Shown: piece by piece, positions 55,442 through 64,000 of the stretch
How positions within the stretch are numbered: the stretch's first letter is position 1
Layout: the number at the start of each line of letters is the position of its first letter
NCBI GenBank assembly: GCA_958009085.1
Contig: OY253671.1
Location: 682,001 to 746,000 of the forward strand
Direction of reading: 5' to 3'
From: Protoeuglena noctilucae
Lineage: Eukaryota > Chlorophyta > Pedinophyceae > Marsupiomonadales > Marsupiomonadaceae
DNA length: 64,000 nt
Made by a program: the position numbers and the translations under genes
Notes under the pieces: generated by a model
What the model was told of the DNA's origin: nothing
Database searches by the model: none
The model's input: only the letters and a program-made list of their open reading frames with translations

Positions 55442-55759
55442 GCTCGCGTCCCCCAGCACTGCGGCCTTTGCTCCGCCGGATGCCTGGGCCGTTGAAGCCG
55501 AAGCTCTCGCGCGCCAGTCGAAGGCCGATGGCCCTTGCCAACGCGACAGCATGAAACTGGTGGGATGCTGATGGTGTCATCCAACGCAGCCGCCAGCGGC
55601 TGGGAGCGGGGCAAATACCCGCAGGTGTGCACTGGCGGCTCGTGATTGCCGGTTTACGCTTCGTCCGGTGCGGGAGCATCCCCTGCCAGACAGAAAGGAG
55701 CTCCAAGCTGGTTGCCACTGCCTCATTACTTGAGAGGCGCCTGCAATGGGAGCGCAGCC
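55442..55759. other. Intergenic region
   Basis: 318 bases between RPS13 and the B3 gene, both plus; an in-frame upstream ATG at 55646 was not used because its extension looks non-coding. Confidence 0.35.
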
Positions 55760-57983
55760 ATGAAGCCGGTTGCTGGGTCCGAGGAGGGCAACAAGTTGCT
55801 CGAGGAGCGGCAGAAGCAGATCCAGCGCAACAAAGAGCGGCTTCGTGAGCTGGGTTTGGAGGACCCTTGGGCCATCGCGCAGGACGAGGGCTTCGACCAG
55901 GTCGTGCAGGACAAAGAAGAGCGGGAACGCGAGGTGCGAAGAGAGACGCTCTTGCCCGACGAGCAGGCGGGCTGTTTCCCTTTTCCCGCCCTGGCCCACC
56001 CTGGTTTCCGCGCAGGAGAGGCAGAAGAGGCGCCGGGCGGAGGAGAGAAGGGCGCAGAAGCGCGAGAAAAAAGATGTGGAACCAGTGCGGAGGTCCACGC
56101 GGAACCAGGGGAAGCAGGTGGACTACACGGGCGGAGCTGCGGGGGACGTCGAGGCGGGGACGCGCAAGGTGCGCGCCTCGCTGCGCGAGACAGCGGCGCC
56201 AACGCATGCGAAGTGCATCGTCTCAAGACGCCACGATACCGGCCGCAGAAGGCTCCCAAGCCCCGGGGCGAGCGAAAGAGGGCTGCTGCACCCAAGGCAG
56301 CCAACCAGGAGGACCACACTGACTCGAAGGCGGTGACGGAAGCGAAGCACAGGGCCATAGATTGGATCCGTGATCACGCGCGCGGTGTGGAGACTGAAAA
56401 AAAGAAGATGCTCGGGGTGAGGACACGCCGTGTCACCCCAGGGGCTCAGGGGTCGCTCAACTGTCGCGCTGGCCTCCATCCGTGATTCCATCACGCACGC
56501 AGTCCATGGTCTCTGGGGGGTTTTGGTGCCAAGGGCCCCCGTCCTTTACCTCGTACTTGCCGCAAGACGAGGGCCCTGTGATGCTGAAGTACGGAAGGGG
56601 GACTTGGCCTTGCAACTGGCTGGGCCTCAAGAGGCGCGGGACTGGAGGGGGATTTTCAGCAGGGTGGCGCGGGTTCGCAATCGAGAATGAGCTGAGCGTG
56701 GGGGACTATGTTGTCTACGATCTCCTGGAGGTGAGGAGGGACAGGCGCACGGCCGGCAGGCGTCAACTCCACGCAGGCCCTTGCAAAGCCCGCCGCCACC
56801 ATTCCTCTGCAGGTCAAGACAGGCGAGGTGCCCATCATTGAAGTGCAAATCTTTCGGTGGCGGGACTACGCCACGGGTGAGGTGGGCGCCGGCATTCAGG
56901 GCCATGCTTCCACCAGCGGGGTGGGCGGCGGGGCCGGCAAGGGCAAGAGGGAGGGCAGCAGCAGCGGGGGCAGCAGTAGCAGCGAGAGCAGCAGCAGCGA
57001 GGAGTCGTCGGAGTCATCTGAGAGCGAGGAGAGCAGCAGCGGGATCAGTGACGGCGACCAAGGCGAGCCCGATGAGGGCTCCGGGCGGGGCGAGGATGTG
57101 TGGAACCGGGACGGGCCCGCGAGCGGGACGGACAGGCGCAACGGGCGCGGCGACGCCGCCCGCGCGGCTCCGCGAGCGACCCGTCGCATCGTAAGCACCC
57201 GCAACGTCCCCGCCCGGGAGAGGCCGCCCCGGACCCGGCCAGGATCCCCGCGTCGTGCGAAGCAGCGGAAGGCGAGGGAGGTGGCGTACGAGGAGGAGGA
57301 CTCTGGTCTGCACAACACGTGGGAGGACACGCTGGGGACGTGCAGCGGCGACGGTCTGCTCAGCGGCAGCGGCGTCGGCGCCACAGGCGAGGGCTTGCAT
57401 GAGCGCGGCGAGTGACGGCGGTGTTTGCGGACGATCCTTTCACTGCATGCTGCCTCCACCCTTCCCCGCAGCGGAGCTGGACGAGGGCAAGGGCCAGGAG
57501 CACAGCAGTGCCGCCGACGATGGCGGTCGCGACTCGGGAGAGACGAGCGATGACAGCGACGTCGTGCTGATCCCCAGCAGGTCAAGGTTCGTGCGCCAGG
57601 CCCCCGCCGTGCCTGCGACCGCCGTGGAGCGCATGGGCCGCGCGCTGGGACGGCCCGCGTCCTCGGATGCGCGCCCGGGGTCGACCTCTGGGCGTGGCCA
57701 AGGGCGCAAGAGGGCGCGAAGTGCGGTCCCGCCGAGCATCCTGTTCTCGAGGGGCCGCGTCCTGGGCCCCGCGCTGACGAGCGGTGTGGATCAGGAGAGA
57801 ATCGAGAGCATCACCTTCAGCCGCACCGGGCGCGCGGGGCGCGAGTACCTCGTGCTCTGGGAGGACAGCCCCAAGCTCTGGGACGCCTCCTGGGTCACCG
57901 AGCAGGTGCTGGGGGATTTGGCAGGAATCAAGTGTCGCAGACTGCCAGAGAGGGCGAAGCAGGCGCTTTTGGAGCACATGTAA
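55760..57983 (+). CDS. B3-domain protein with C-terminal chromodomain-like segment
   Basis: Likely chromatin or DNA-binding regulator. From ATG 55760, the N-terminal helix (NKLLEERQKQIQRNKERLRE, then LGLEDPW) and VRRSTRNQGKQVDYTG match the leader of plant B3 proteins of the At5g42700 type. A Lys-rich helix follows (EAKHRAIDWIRDHARG). The B3 domain (about 56500-56880) reads FTSYLPQDEGPVMLKYGRGT, SAGWRGFAIENELSVGDYVV and VPIIEVQIFRWRDYATGE. Ser/Glu-rich and Arg-rich linkers come next. The last exon ends with a chromo-like block (RIESITFSRTGRAGREYLVL, WEDSPKLWDASWVTEQVL) and the stop at 57983. B3 is essentially a green-lineage fold. The pairing with a chromo-like segment is unusual, and the chromo call is the less certain part. 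Confidence 0.78.
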
Positions 57984-58239
57984 TGGCTGACCCCGCGATG
58001 CGTTTGCTGGTTGTCTTGGAGCGCAGGTGGTGTTGCATCTTCTAGGTTGGAACCGGTCTCGGCTCTAGCGGGTGGCCCGTACCCATAGCGGCTCTAGCGC
58101 ATGGCCAGCTCGGCGGCTTTCGTGAACTGCGGACAGGGACACTCCTGCCAGCCGCACCCGCGCAGCCGCGCTTCAGAATGGGTTGCGTGGGGACGCTCAG
58201 CGGGCCTCCCGGCCCGCACTCGACGGTGACGAGCCTGGC
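57984..58239. other. Intergenic region
   Basis: About 256 bases between the B3 gene and CCB2; nothing was recognised. Confidence 0.35.
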
Positions 58240-59689
58240 ATGGCATACCGTGTCGCGCGAACGCGAGTCTCCATGTGCTTGAGCTCACTTTGGCACGCGT
58301 GCGTTTCGATTCGGCCTTTTTTGGCGCTGCTGGAGTGGATCGAGAATATGCATTTGCAGGCACTGGTGCGGGGCGAAGGAGGAGGACATCGACGTCACCA
58401 CGTTTCGCTTTACGCTCGGAAATGAAGACTGGGACAACGCCGTGCCCCGGGTCGTGGGTCTTCTGGCTGGAGCAGGTGCATGGCCGCGCCCGACGCCTCC
58501 GAGGCCCGCCCCACGGCTTCCGAGGCCCGAAGTTGCATGGTTCCCGCGTTCGCGATTGCAGGTATGATAACAAACCACCTGTCAGCACCTTTCCTCGGGG
58601 GAGCTCAGTGGCGGTCGGAGGCCCTGGGCGCCGTTCTCTGCGCCCTCTGCATCGCCATGCCCTCCGTCGAGTTGCGCATCAGGTGCGTCGGCGTCGCCCA
58701 GCGATCGCATTTCAAAGCACAGCTCACCGTCGTAGTCGTAGCTCTCCTGTTCGGCCAGCCGTGCCGGGAGCGCCGAGCTGCCGATGCGATGCAGGGAGCT
58801 GACGCCTGGGAAGGGACGCAGGGCGATGCAGGAAGACATCGCGGGGTCCAGGCAGGTCTTCAAGGTCGCGGAGGGCATCAAGGATTCTTTGAAGAACGAC
58901 CTGGCATGGGTGAGGCGTGGTGGGGACCCTGGTGCGCATCGCGCGAGGGGTGTGCTTTCAGCGGGGCAACACTCCTTTGTCTAGTCTTGCCTGTTCTGTG
59001 CGTCGCCCTCCAGGCATCCTTCACGCTAATCAAGTCGACGAACGCGTGCACCGTGGTCGTCACTGAGAGTCCTGGCGGGCGAGCGCTGGTCTGCCGGTGA
59101 GCCTGCTAGCAGCACCCTTGCTTACGCACCGTGTCGTGGGCCGCTTCAGCCCGCCGCACGACTGCCCTGGAAAGCGTGGGCGCAGGGGAGCGGTGGGGGC
59201 GACCGCGATGGGGACACTGAACCAGGCGTCGCCGAGCGAGGACGTGCTGGCGGCCCTCGGGGCGGCCGCCAAGACGGTCCAGGAGGCAGCACCGGACAGC
59301 GCCGCGCTCTACCTTCCCGACAAGATCTCCCTGGCTGCTGTGAGTTCGGTCTTCCCGCGGCACCCCGTGCAGCTCAAGCAGCTGTTCCAATTGTACCACC
59401 CGGCCTTGGCATCCCTGGCGCCCGCAGAAGTCTCAGTCGTCGTGGACTCTGGTGCCAGCCGGGTGCTCCTCGCTGCTGGTAACCCCCCTGGCAAACAAGG
59501 GGCACCTCATCCTGATGTCCGAGCAAGAGAGGGCCTTCAGGCAAGGAAGCTAAAATCTTGGTGCATTGTCCCAGTAGCCTGCGTTTGGAGACGGGGTCTG
59601 ATCCGGGTCCCCCCCCCTCGCATGGCCGCAGCGTGAAGGAGCGCGCGTGGGTCGAGAGCGTCGCGCGGAAGCTCGCTGGGGCCCTGTGA
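58240..59689 (+). CDS. CCB2: Cytochrome b6f assembly factor CCB2 (plastid)
   Basis: CCB2 works with other CCB proteins to attach heme ci covalently to cytochrome b6 at the thylakoid stromal face. Eight exons (58240-58298, 58360-58475, 58562-58682, 58822-58909, 59014-59096, 59186-59339, 59428-59540, 59632-59689) sum to 792 bases, giving 263 residues. It has a short basic leader (MAYRVARTRVSMCLSSLWHA), then DIDVTTFRFTLGNEDWDNAV, two hydrophobic stretches (PRVVGLLAGAGMITNHLS, RSEALGAVLCALCIAMPS), the hallmark GIKDSLKNDLAW, then LYLPDKISLAA, CSSLLVTPLANKGHLILMSE and KERAWVESVARKLAGAL. It fits CCB2 better than CCB4 in the RSE-LG segment, from memory. The leader is short for a transit peptide, so an upstream exon is possible. 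The last intron has a GC donor. Confidence 0.82.
59541..59631 (+). other. GC-AG intron (CCB2 intron 7)
   Basis: Phase-2 AG then GCAAGG; the acceptor C completes AGC, giving ERAF-S-VKERAWVE. This is the only clear GCAAG-type donor; the others are GCGAG. Confidence 0.78.
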
Positions 59690-60022
59690 TGCGACGAGAG
59701 CGAACAGGGTAGCGACTCTCCACTTCAGGGTGCGCGTCACAGCGCGTAGCGGTCCGGGCGGTCCGGGCACGTGCAATGACCTACAGCGAGAACTCATCGT
59801 TTCGTGCGCTGATGGCCAAGCAGGCTCGCCAGCGCATCAATGCTGACGGGATGCGATGGGATTAGGTGTTTTTCGCGCTTGAGGGTGACCACAGACGCTG
59901 CAAATCGGTGTCGGAGCTTGCTGTGAAATCTGCAGAATCGGCGACATCTGTGCGGTTGCGTCACTTCCGCGCATTCAATCGGGGCGGAAGAAGTCCAGAG
60001 GTCACGGGAACCTCTCGAGAGG
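59690..60022. other. Intergenic region
   Basis: 333 bases between CCB2 and the kinase gene; nothing was recognised. Confidence 0.35.
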
Positions 60023-63000
60023 ATGCGAGTTTTGTCCCTGCTAGGGTGCCCGCCATTGGCAGCGGCCCGGGAGCCAGCGCGCGGTCGCGCTCGAGCGAGG
60101 CTCGTTCATCGCGCCTCTTCTGAGGTCTCCGGGGCTTCCGGGCCCGCAAAGACCATGAGCCCGCTGTGGGAGCCACCTTTTGAGCAGCAGGAGCTGCCGT
60201 CCGTCATACACGATCACGACATGGACAGTAGATGGGACTGGCAGACGGCAGCGAGGTGACGGCGCTCTCGGCGACACGGTGTGGAGAGGCGCTGCTGCGG
60301 CTCAGCTCATTGTGCCCTCCCGCGACGCGCGAGGGCAGCATGCGGCGTCAACTCCTCTCATCGCACGCGACTTTGTCGGTTTCGCTCGATGGACGCCCTG
60401 CAGGGTGATTGCCGCGTTCGAACGCTGCAGCCACGGCCGCTGACCGCGCGGTGTCTTTGTGCGAGCCTGCAGGCCCGGGGAGGTGGTATACGAGGACATC
60501 ACGCCCGAGGAGTGTGACGGTTACTTCGGATACTCCAGTAAGCTGGACGACAAGTACGAACTGGGCCCTCGCATCGGCCGAGGGGCGTTTGGTACTGTGC
60601 GGCTGGCTCGACACCGGGAGGAGGGCCTGTGGTACGCCATTAAGGCCATACCTAAGGTGCGGAGAGAGTCGCTATTCTCCTTGGCGTCCCGCACCTCGAG
60701 CGCGGGCCACCATGGGCCTCACCTCGCCCGCAGGTGCCGCGGTCGGGCGTGTGCTCTCGCGTGTACCTGGAGCGCCTGCGCAACGAGGTCCTCTGCATGC
60801 GTCAGCTGGGCGGCAGCTTTGACACGGTGCTCCTGAAGGACGTCTTCGAGGACAAGGTGCGTATTCGCCATGCGTTTGCTTGAGCTCTGCTTGAGCAACT
60901 GCGCTGGGCGCCACCATACCCATGCACTGCTCTTGCCCCTGCTCGCGACGAGGCCTCTCTGACGCTGTCTTGGTCGTGGCCCGCAGGCCCGCCTGTACCT
61001 CGTGCAAGACGCGTGCGCGGGGGGCTCGGTGCTGGACCGTATGCGCCAGCAGCAGGGCGGCAGTCTCCCGGAGGACGAGGCGCGGCACATCATTCGAGGA
61101 GTGCTGCGCTTCCTGCACCAGTGCCACAGCAAGGGGATCGTGTACCGGGACGTCAAGCCTGCCAACTTCCTCTTCCTCACGCGCGACAGGTGGAGTCCCG
61201 TCAAGGCGTCCGACCTCGGCCTGGCCGTGCGGTGGCGCCCGGGGGACAAGCCTCTGCGTGGTGAGAGCGGGACGCTGGTTTTCATGGCCCCCGAGGTCTT
61301 CATCAAGCGCTACGGGCAGGAGGTGGACCTGTGGAGCGCCGGATGCACGCTGCACCAGATGCTGACGGGGGAGACGCTCTTCTATGACGAGAAGGTCAAG
61401 ACGGACAAGGAGTCCATCATCCAGCGCATCATGATGGAAGTGAGTCCAGGCAGCAGCAACAGGAACAGTACCACCACCACCACAAGCTACCCAAGTGGTC
61501 CATGTGGACAAACAACGCCGTGACGGAGGCCAGGGCGCAACGCCGCGGCTGCGGCTGGCAACGAGTCCTGGGTGCCGGGAAGGGTGCCTAGTCCGTGCGA
61601 CACGCCCCACTCCCTATGCTTGATGCTCGCAGAAGCTCGACTTTGGGGAGGAGTGGCAGGCCAAGCACAACGTGTCGCCCGAGGCGGCGGACCTCCTGTC
61701 CCGTCTGCTGCTGAGGGACCCCGAGAAGCGGGCCACAGCGGCAGACGCGCTCAAACACCCCTGGCTCTCCCTCAACGCAACCGTGGAGGAGCCGGTGAGG
61801 CGCCGTGGCCTGGGCGCCCCGTGAGAGCCGCTCGCATTGCCAGCGAGCTGACTTGAGAGTCGTCCTCGTGCGATGCAGGACACCCAGAGGTCGAGGGCGA
61901 GCGAGGCCCTGGACGGCACGCTCCTGCAGCGCATGCAGCGCTTCGCCACGCACTCCCGGCTGATGCAGCTGGTGCTGTCGTTAATCGCGCAGGACGAGTC
62001 CATCAAGCGCGAGGGGCTGGGCCTGTCTAAGTGAGAGGCTCGAGGCGCGCCACGCCTGACGTGCGCCGAGCATGCGGTCGAGTACATCACGCGAACCCAC
62101 CTGCTCCTTGGTCGCACTGCAGGCTCGACGTGAGCTTCGGGGACGACTTTGCCCCGGCAGCCCTCTCGGGCATGGACGTCAAGGCCCTCCATGTCTTCCT
62201 CTCCAAGCTGGGATACAAGCTGACGTTTGGGGAGTGCCAGGTTAGACGACAGTACCCTTGCCGATGTGATTTGCCGCCCCCCCATTCACGCCGTTGATCG
62301 CCTTGCCGCCTGGTCCCCGCCACGCAGCAGCTCTTTTCGCGTCTGGACGTCAACGAGGACGGAGCGCTGTCGGAAATGGAGGTCCGCCTGAGTCTCTTTC
62401 CATGGGACCGGGTGAGACCCTCGTGACCCTCCGCCACGACGTCCCGTGCCACGTGTCTTGGCCAAGTGCTGTCAGGTCAGCGTGCTTCCCTGCTACCCGC
62501 AGGTGTTCCGATCGGAGCTCTGGGAAGTCTACGTGGACCGTGCGTTCGACATCCTCGACGAGAACCGTAACGGGACCGTCAGCATCGACAAGGTGGTCTC
62601 GGTCATGGCCAGCATGCTGCAGCGGACGGGGGCGGGCAACTCGCACTTTGACGAGTTTGGATGGGAGCATGAGGGGGAGGGCGGGGAGAGGTCGCTGGTG
62701 GAGCGGGCAAGAGACATGCTGCGGTGAGGAGGGTAGCGTTGGACGGGTAGGGGACCCTTGAGACCCTACCCGATCGCCAGAGGCACCCACACGTGCTCTG
62801 CCGCCCGCAGGGAGGTGGGGTCCGACGCGTCTGGCAACTGGCGCCTGACGCGGCACGACTTCCACCGGGCACTGACGCCCGTGGACATGGTCGACGACCT
62901 CGTGGGCTACGACCACCGCAAGGCCATCGCCATGCCAGGCGCGGGCGTCCTGGCGACCCCCGACGCAGCGCCGATGGCCACACGGGACGTGGCGCCCTCA

Positions 63001-63120
63001 GGCGACGAAAGCGACAGCACCCAGGAAGCGGGACCCGACTGGCCCATGTGGTCGTCTTTTGACTACACCGGGGACGCCGACTACCTCCTCACGCAGACGA
63101 ATGTGGCCCGCGGCGACTGA
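60023..63120 (+). CDS. Calcium-dependent-type protein kinase with EF-hands
   Basis: Ser/Thr kinase followed by EF-hands, as in plant CDPKs. The start ATG 60023 gives a basic, Ala/Arg/Ser-rich leader (MRVLSLLGCPPLAAAREPAR) that could be a plastid or mitochondrial targeting peptide. Kinase landmarks: GRGAFGTVRLARHREEG with the Gly loop, WYAIKAIPK with the Lys, and VYRDVKPANFLFL where most kinases have HRD. Next come KASDLGLAVRW where most have DFG, GTLVFMAPEVF with APE, and VDLWSAGCTLHQMLTGETLF. Later exons give KHPWLSL, then EF-hand loops LDVNEDGALSEMEV (about 62345) and LDENRNGTVSIDKV (about 62555), plus two degenerate ones. The stop is at 63120. CDPK-like architecture is clear; the subgroup and location are inferred. 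Confidence 0.83.
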
Positions 63121-63293
63121 AGGCCAGCCCAGGGGTGCGCGCCTCCCAGTCCCACTTTTCCGTTCGTTCGTTTCAGTGCCGGCGGCCAGTTGATCGCCGC
63201 GACAGTCATCGCACCTTCAGGCCCCAGAACCGGCCAGTAAGTCTTAGCTGTAGCGCCTGCCCATGTCTAGCCCTCCCTCTTTGGCCAATCTGC

Positions 63294-63963
63294 CTAGGCC
63301 TGGATCAATCCCTCCAGCTTCCGCATATGAGCGATGCGGTCCTGGATGCCGGCGACCAACGCGTGTCCCTCCAGCACGCTCGTCACCCTGTTGGTACAAC
63401 AATAGTGCATGAGAGTGCTGTGACGTCGGCCACGTCACGCGGGATGCTCCAAGCTAATGGCTCACCAGTCGCGGAAGGCCCTTGCAGCCGGGGACACGGC
63501 GGACACGGACGGGCTCTTAAACTCGTCCAGGTCGGCGTATTTGGCCGCCTTGGCAACCTGTTTGGGTTTGAGCTGCGCGATGTCGAACTCTCTGCACTGC
63601 TTTAGGAACGTCCAGTCACTGAGCGCCATCATCGCCGTCTTCCAGTCCTCCTTGCGCCCATGCAGCGCCATGACCGCGTTCAGCACAGCGCGGAGGGCTG
63701 CGCTGGGGTTCGCGTAGGACTTCATCTCGCTGATCTCCGCCTTGGTCAGGTTCTGGAGCGCCTCGGCTGCCTTCGATTGCATCTCAGCGACACGACTCAT
63801 GACGGGCTCGATCTCCGCACGGATGGCGTCGCGCTCCGCCACCAGCGCGGCCTTCTGCGCACAGGTGACATGCGTTGGGCCTGAGGGACCCAGGCAGAGG
63901 GCAGAGCGGGAGGAAAGCATTGCCATTGCAGAGATCTCGAGTATTGGCACTCACGTCCGCCAT
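63294..63963 (-). CDS. Stand-alone dynein stalk/microtubule-binding-domain protein
   Basis: Three exons (63963-63955, 63854-63466, 63387-63294) sum to 492 bases, giving a complete frame of 163 residues from a 9-base first exon (Met-Ala-Asp). The body matches the dynein heavy-chain stalk: a short coiled coil (ALVAERDAIRAEIEPVMSRV), the conserved EALQNLTKAEISEMKSYANP, SAALRAVLNAVMALHGRKED, WKTAMMALSDWTFLKQCREF and VSPAARAFRDWV. A short return helix (LVAGIQDRIAHMRKLEGL) precedes the stop. No AAA+ motor sequence is present before the start or after the stop. It could be a microtubule-binding adaptor. An alternative is that the ATG exon is wrong and this is the 3' end of a longer gene extending past the right edge. 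Confidence 0.72.
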
Positions 63964-64000
63964 CGCGACCGCTGTTTCACTCGTCCCTCCAAGGGGGCGT

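Noticed and set aside
58094-58881. Minus-strand coding frames around 58.1-58.9 kb
   Set aside because: The plus-strand CCB2 exons explain this region with matching phases across eight exons.

Overview
This is nuclear DNA from a GC-rich, intron-dense alga, most likely a green alga (Viridiplantae). The evidence is plastid proteins (a PAP/fibrillin with a transit-like leader and the cytochrome b6f assembly factor CCB2), plant-type transcription regulators (B3, AP2, NF-YC), a plant-like Rpt2 Walker A (GEPGTGKT) and a plant-type cytosolic prolyl-tRNA synthetase. A polycystin-2-like channel, a ZC2HC1 protein and a dynein-stalk protein hint at a flagellum. Genes lie close together on both strands. 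Introns are mostly about 80-150 bases, and an unusual share start with GC instead of GT.

Layout. 1-4807 (-): a TPR protein cut by the window edge, then an unrecognised protein with a duplicated segment. 4932-5819 (-): plastid fibrillin. 6102-10139 (+): F-box/LRR-like protein. 10432-12766 (-): proteasome ATPase RPT2. 13208-15710 (+): ZC2HC1-type zinc-finger protein. 15893-18965 (-): three-AP2-domain protein. 19746-20630 (+): NF-YC. 20998-22127 (+): TIM22-like translocase. 22536-24975 (+): ProRS. 25227-26274 (+): UBC13. 26584-30040: two unrecognised genes. 31579-36914 (+): Slo/BK-like potassium channel. 37160-47895 (+): a giant fusion of four ATP-grasp peptide-ligase-like modules with an isoaspartyl dipeptidase. 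48171-52536 (+): PKD2-like channel. 53054-53745 (-): FAM32A. 54256-55441 (+): ribosomal protein S13. 55760-57983 (+): B3 plus chromodomain-like protein. 58240-59689 (+): CCB2. 60023-63120 (+): calcium-dependent-type kinase. 63294-63963 (-): a free-standing dynein stalk/microtubule-binding domain.

The standout is 37160-47895. Four tandem modules resemble pre-ATP-grasp/ATP-grasp carboxylate-amine ligases of the PGM1 type. They are joined, in one continuous exon, to an IadA-family beta-aspartyl dipeptidase. Only the second module keeps the usual ATP-binding Lys and the Asp-x-Asn metal motif. This suggests a single polypeptide that makes or edits, and also cleaves, isopeptide-type (possibly beta-aspartyl) bonds.

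Exon boundaries were worked out by eye from splice sites, reading phase and remembered family sequences. Genes whose exons sum to an open frame of family length (RPT2, ProRS, UBC13, RPS13, NF-YC, CCB2, FAM32A, fibrillin) are the most secure. No mobile element, viral copy, rRNA, tRNA or CRISPR array was recognised.
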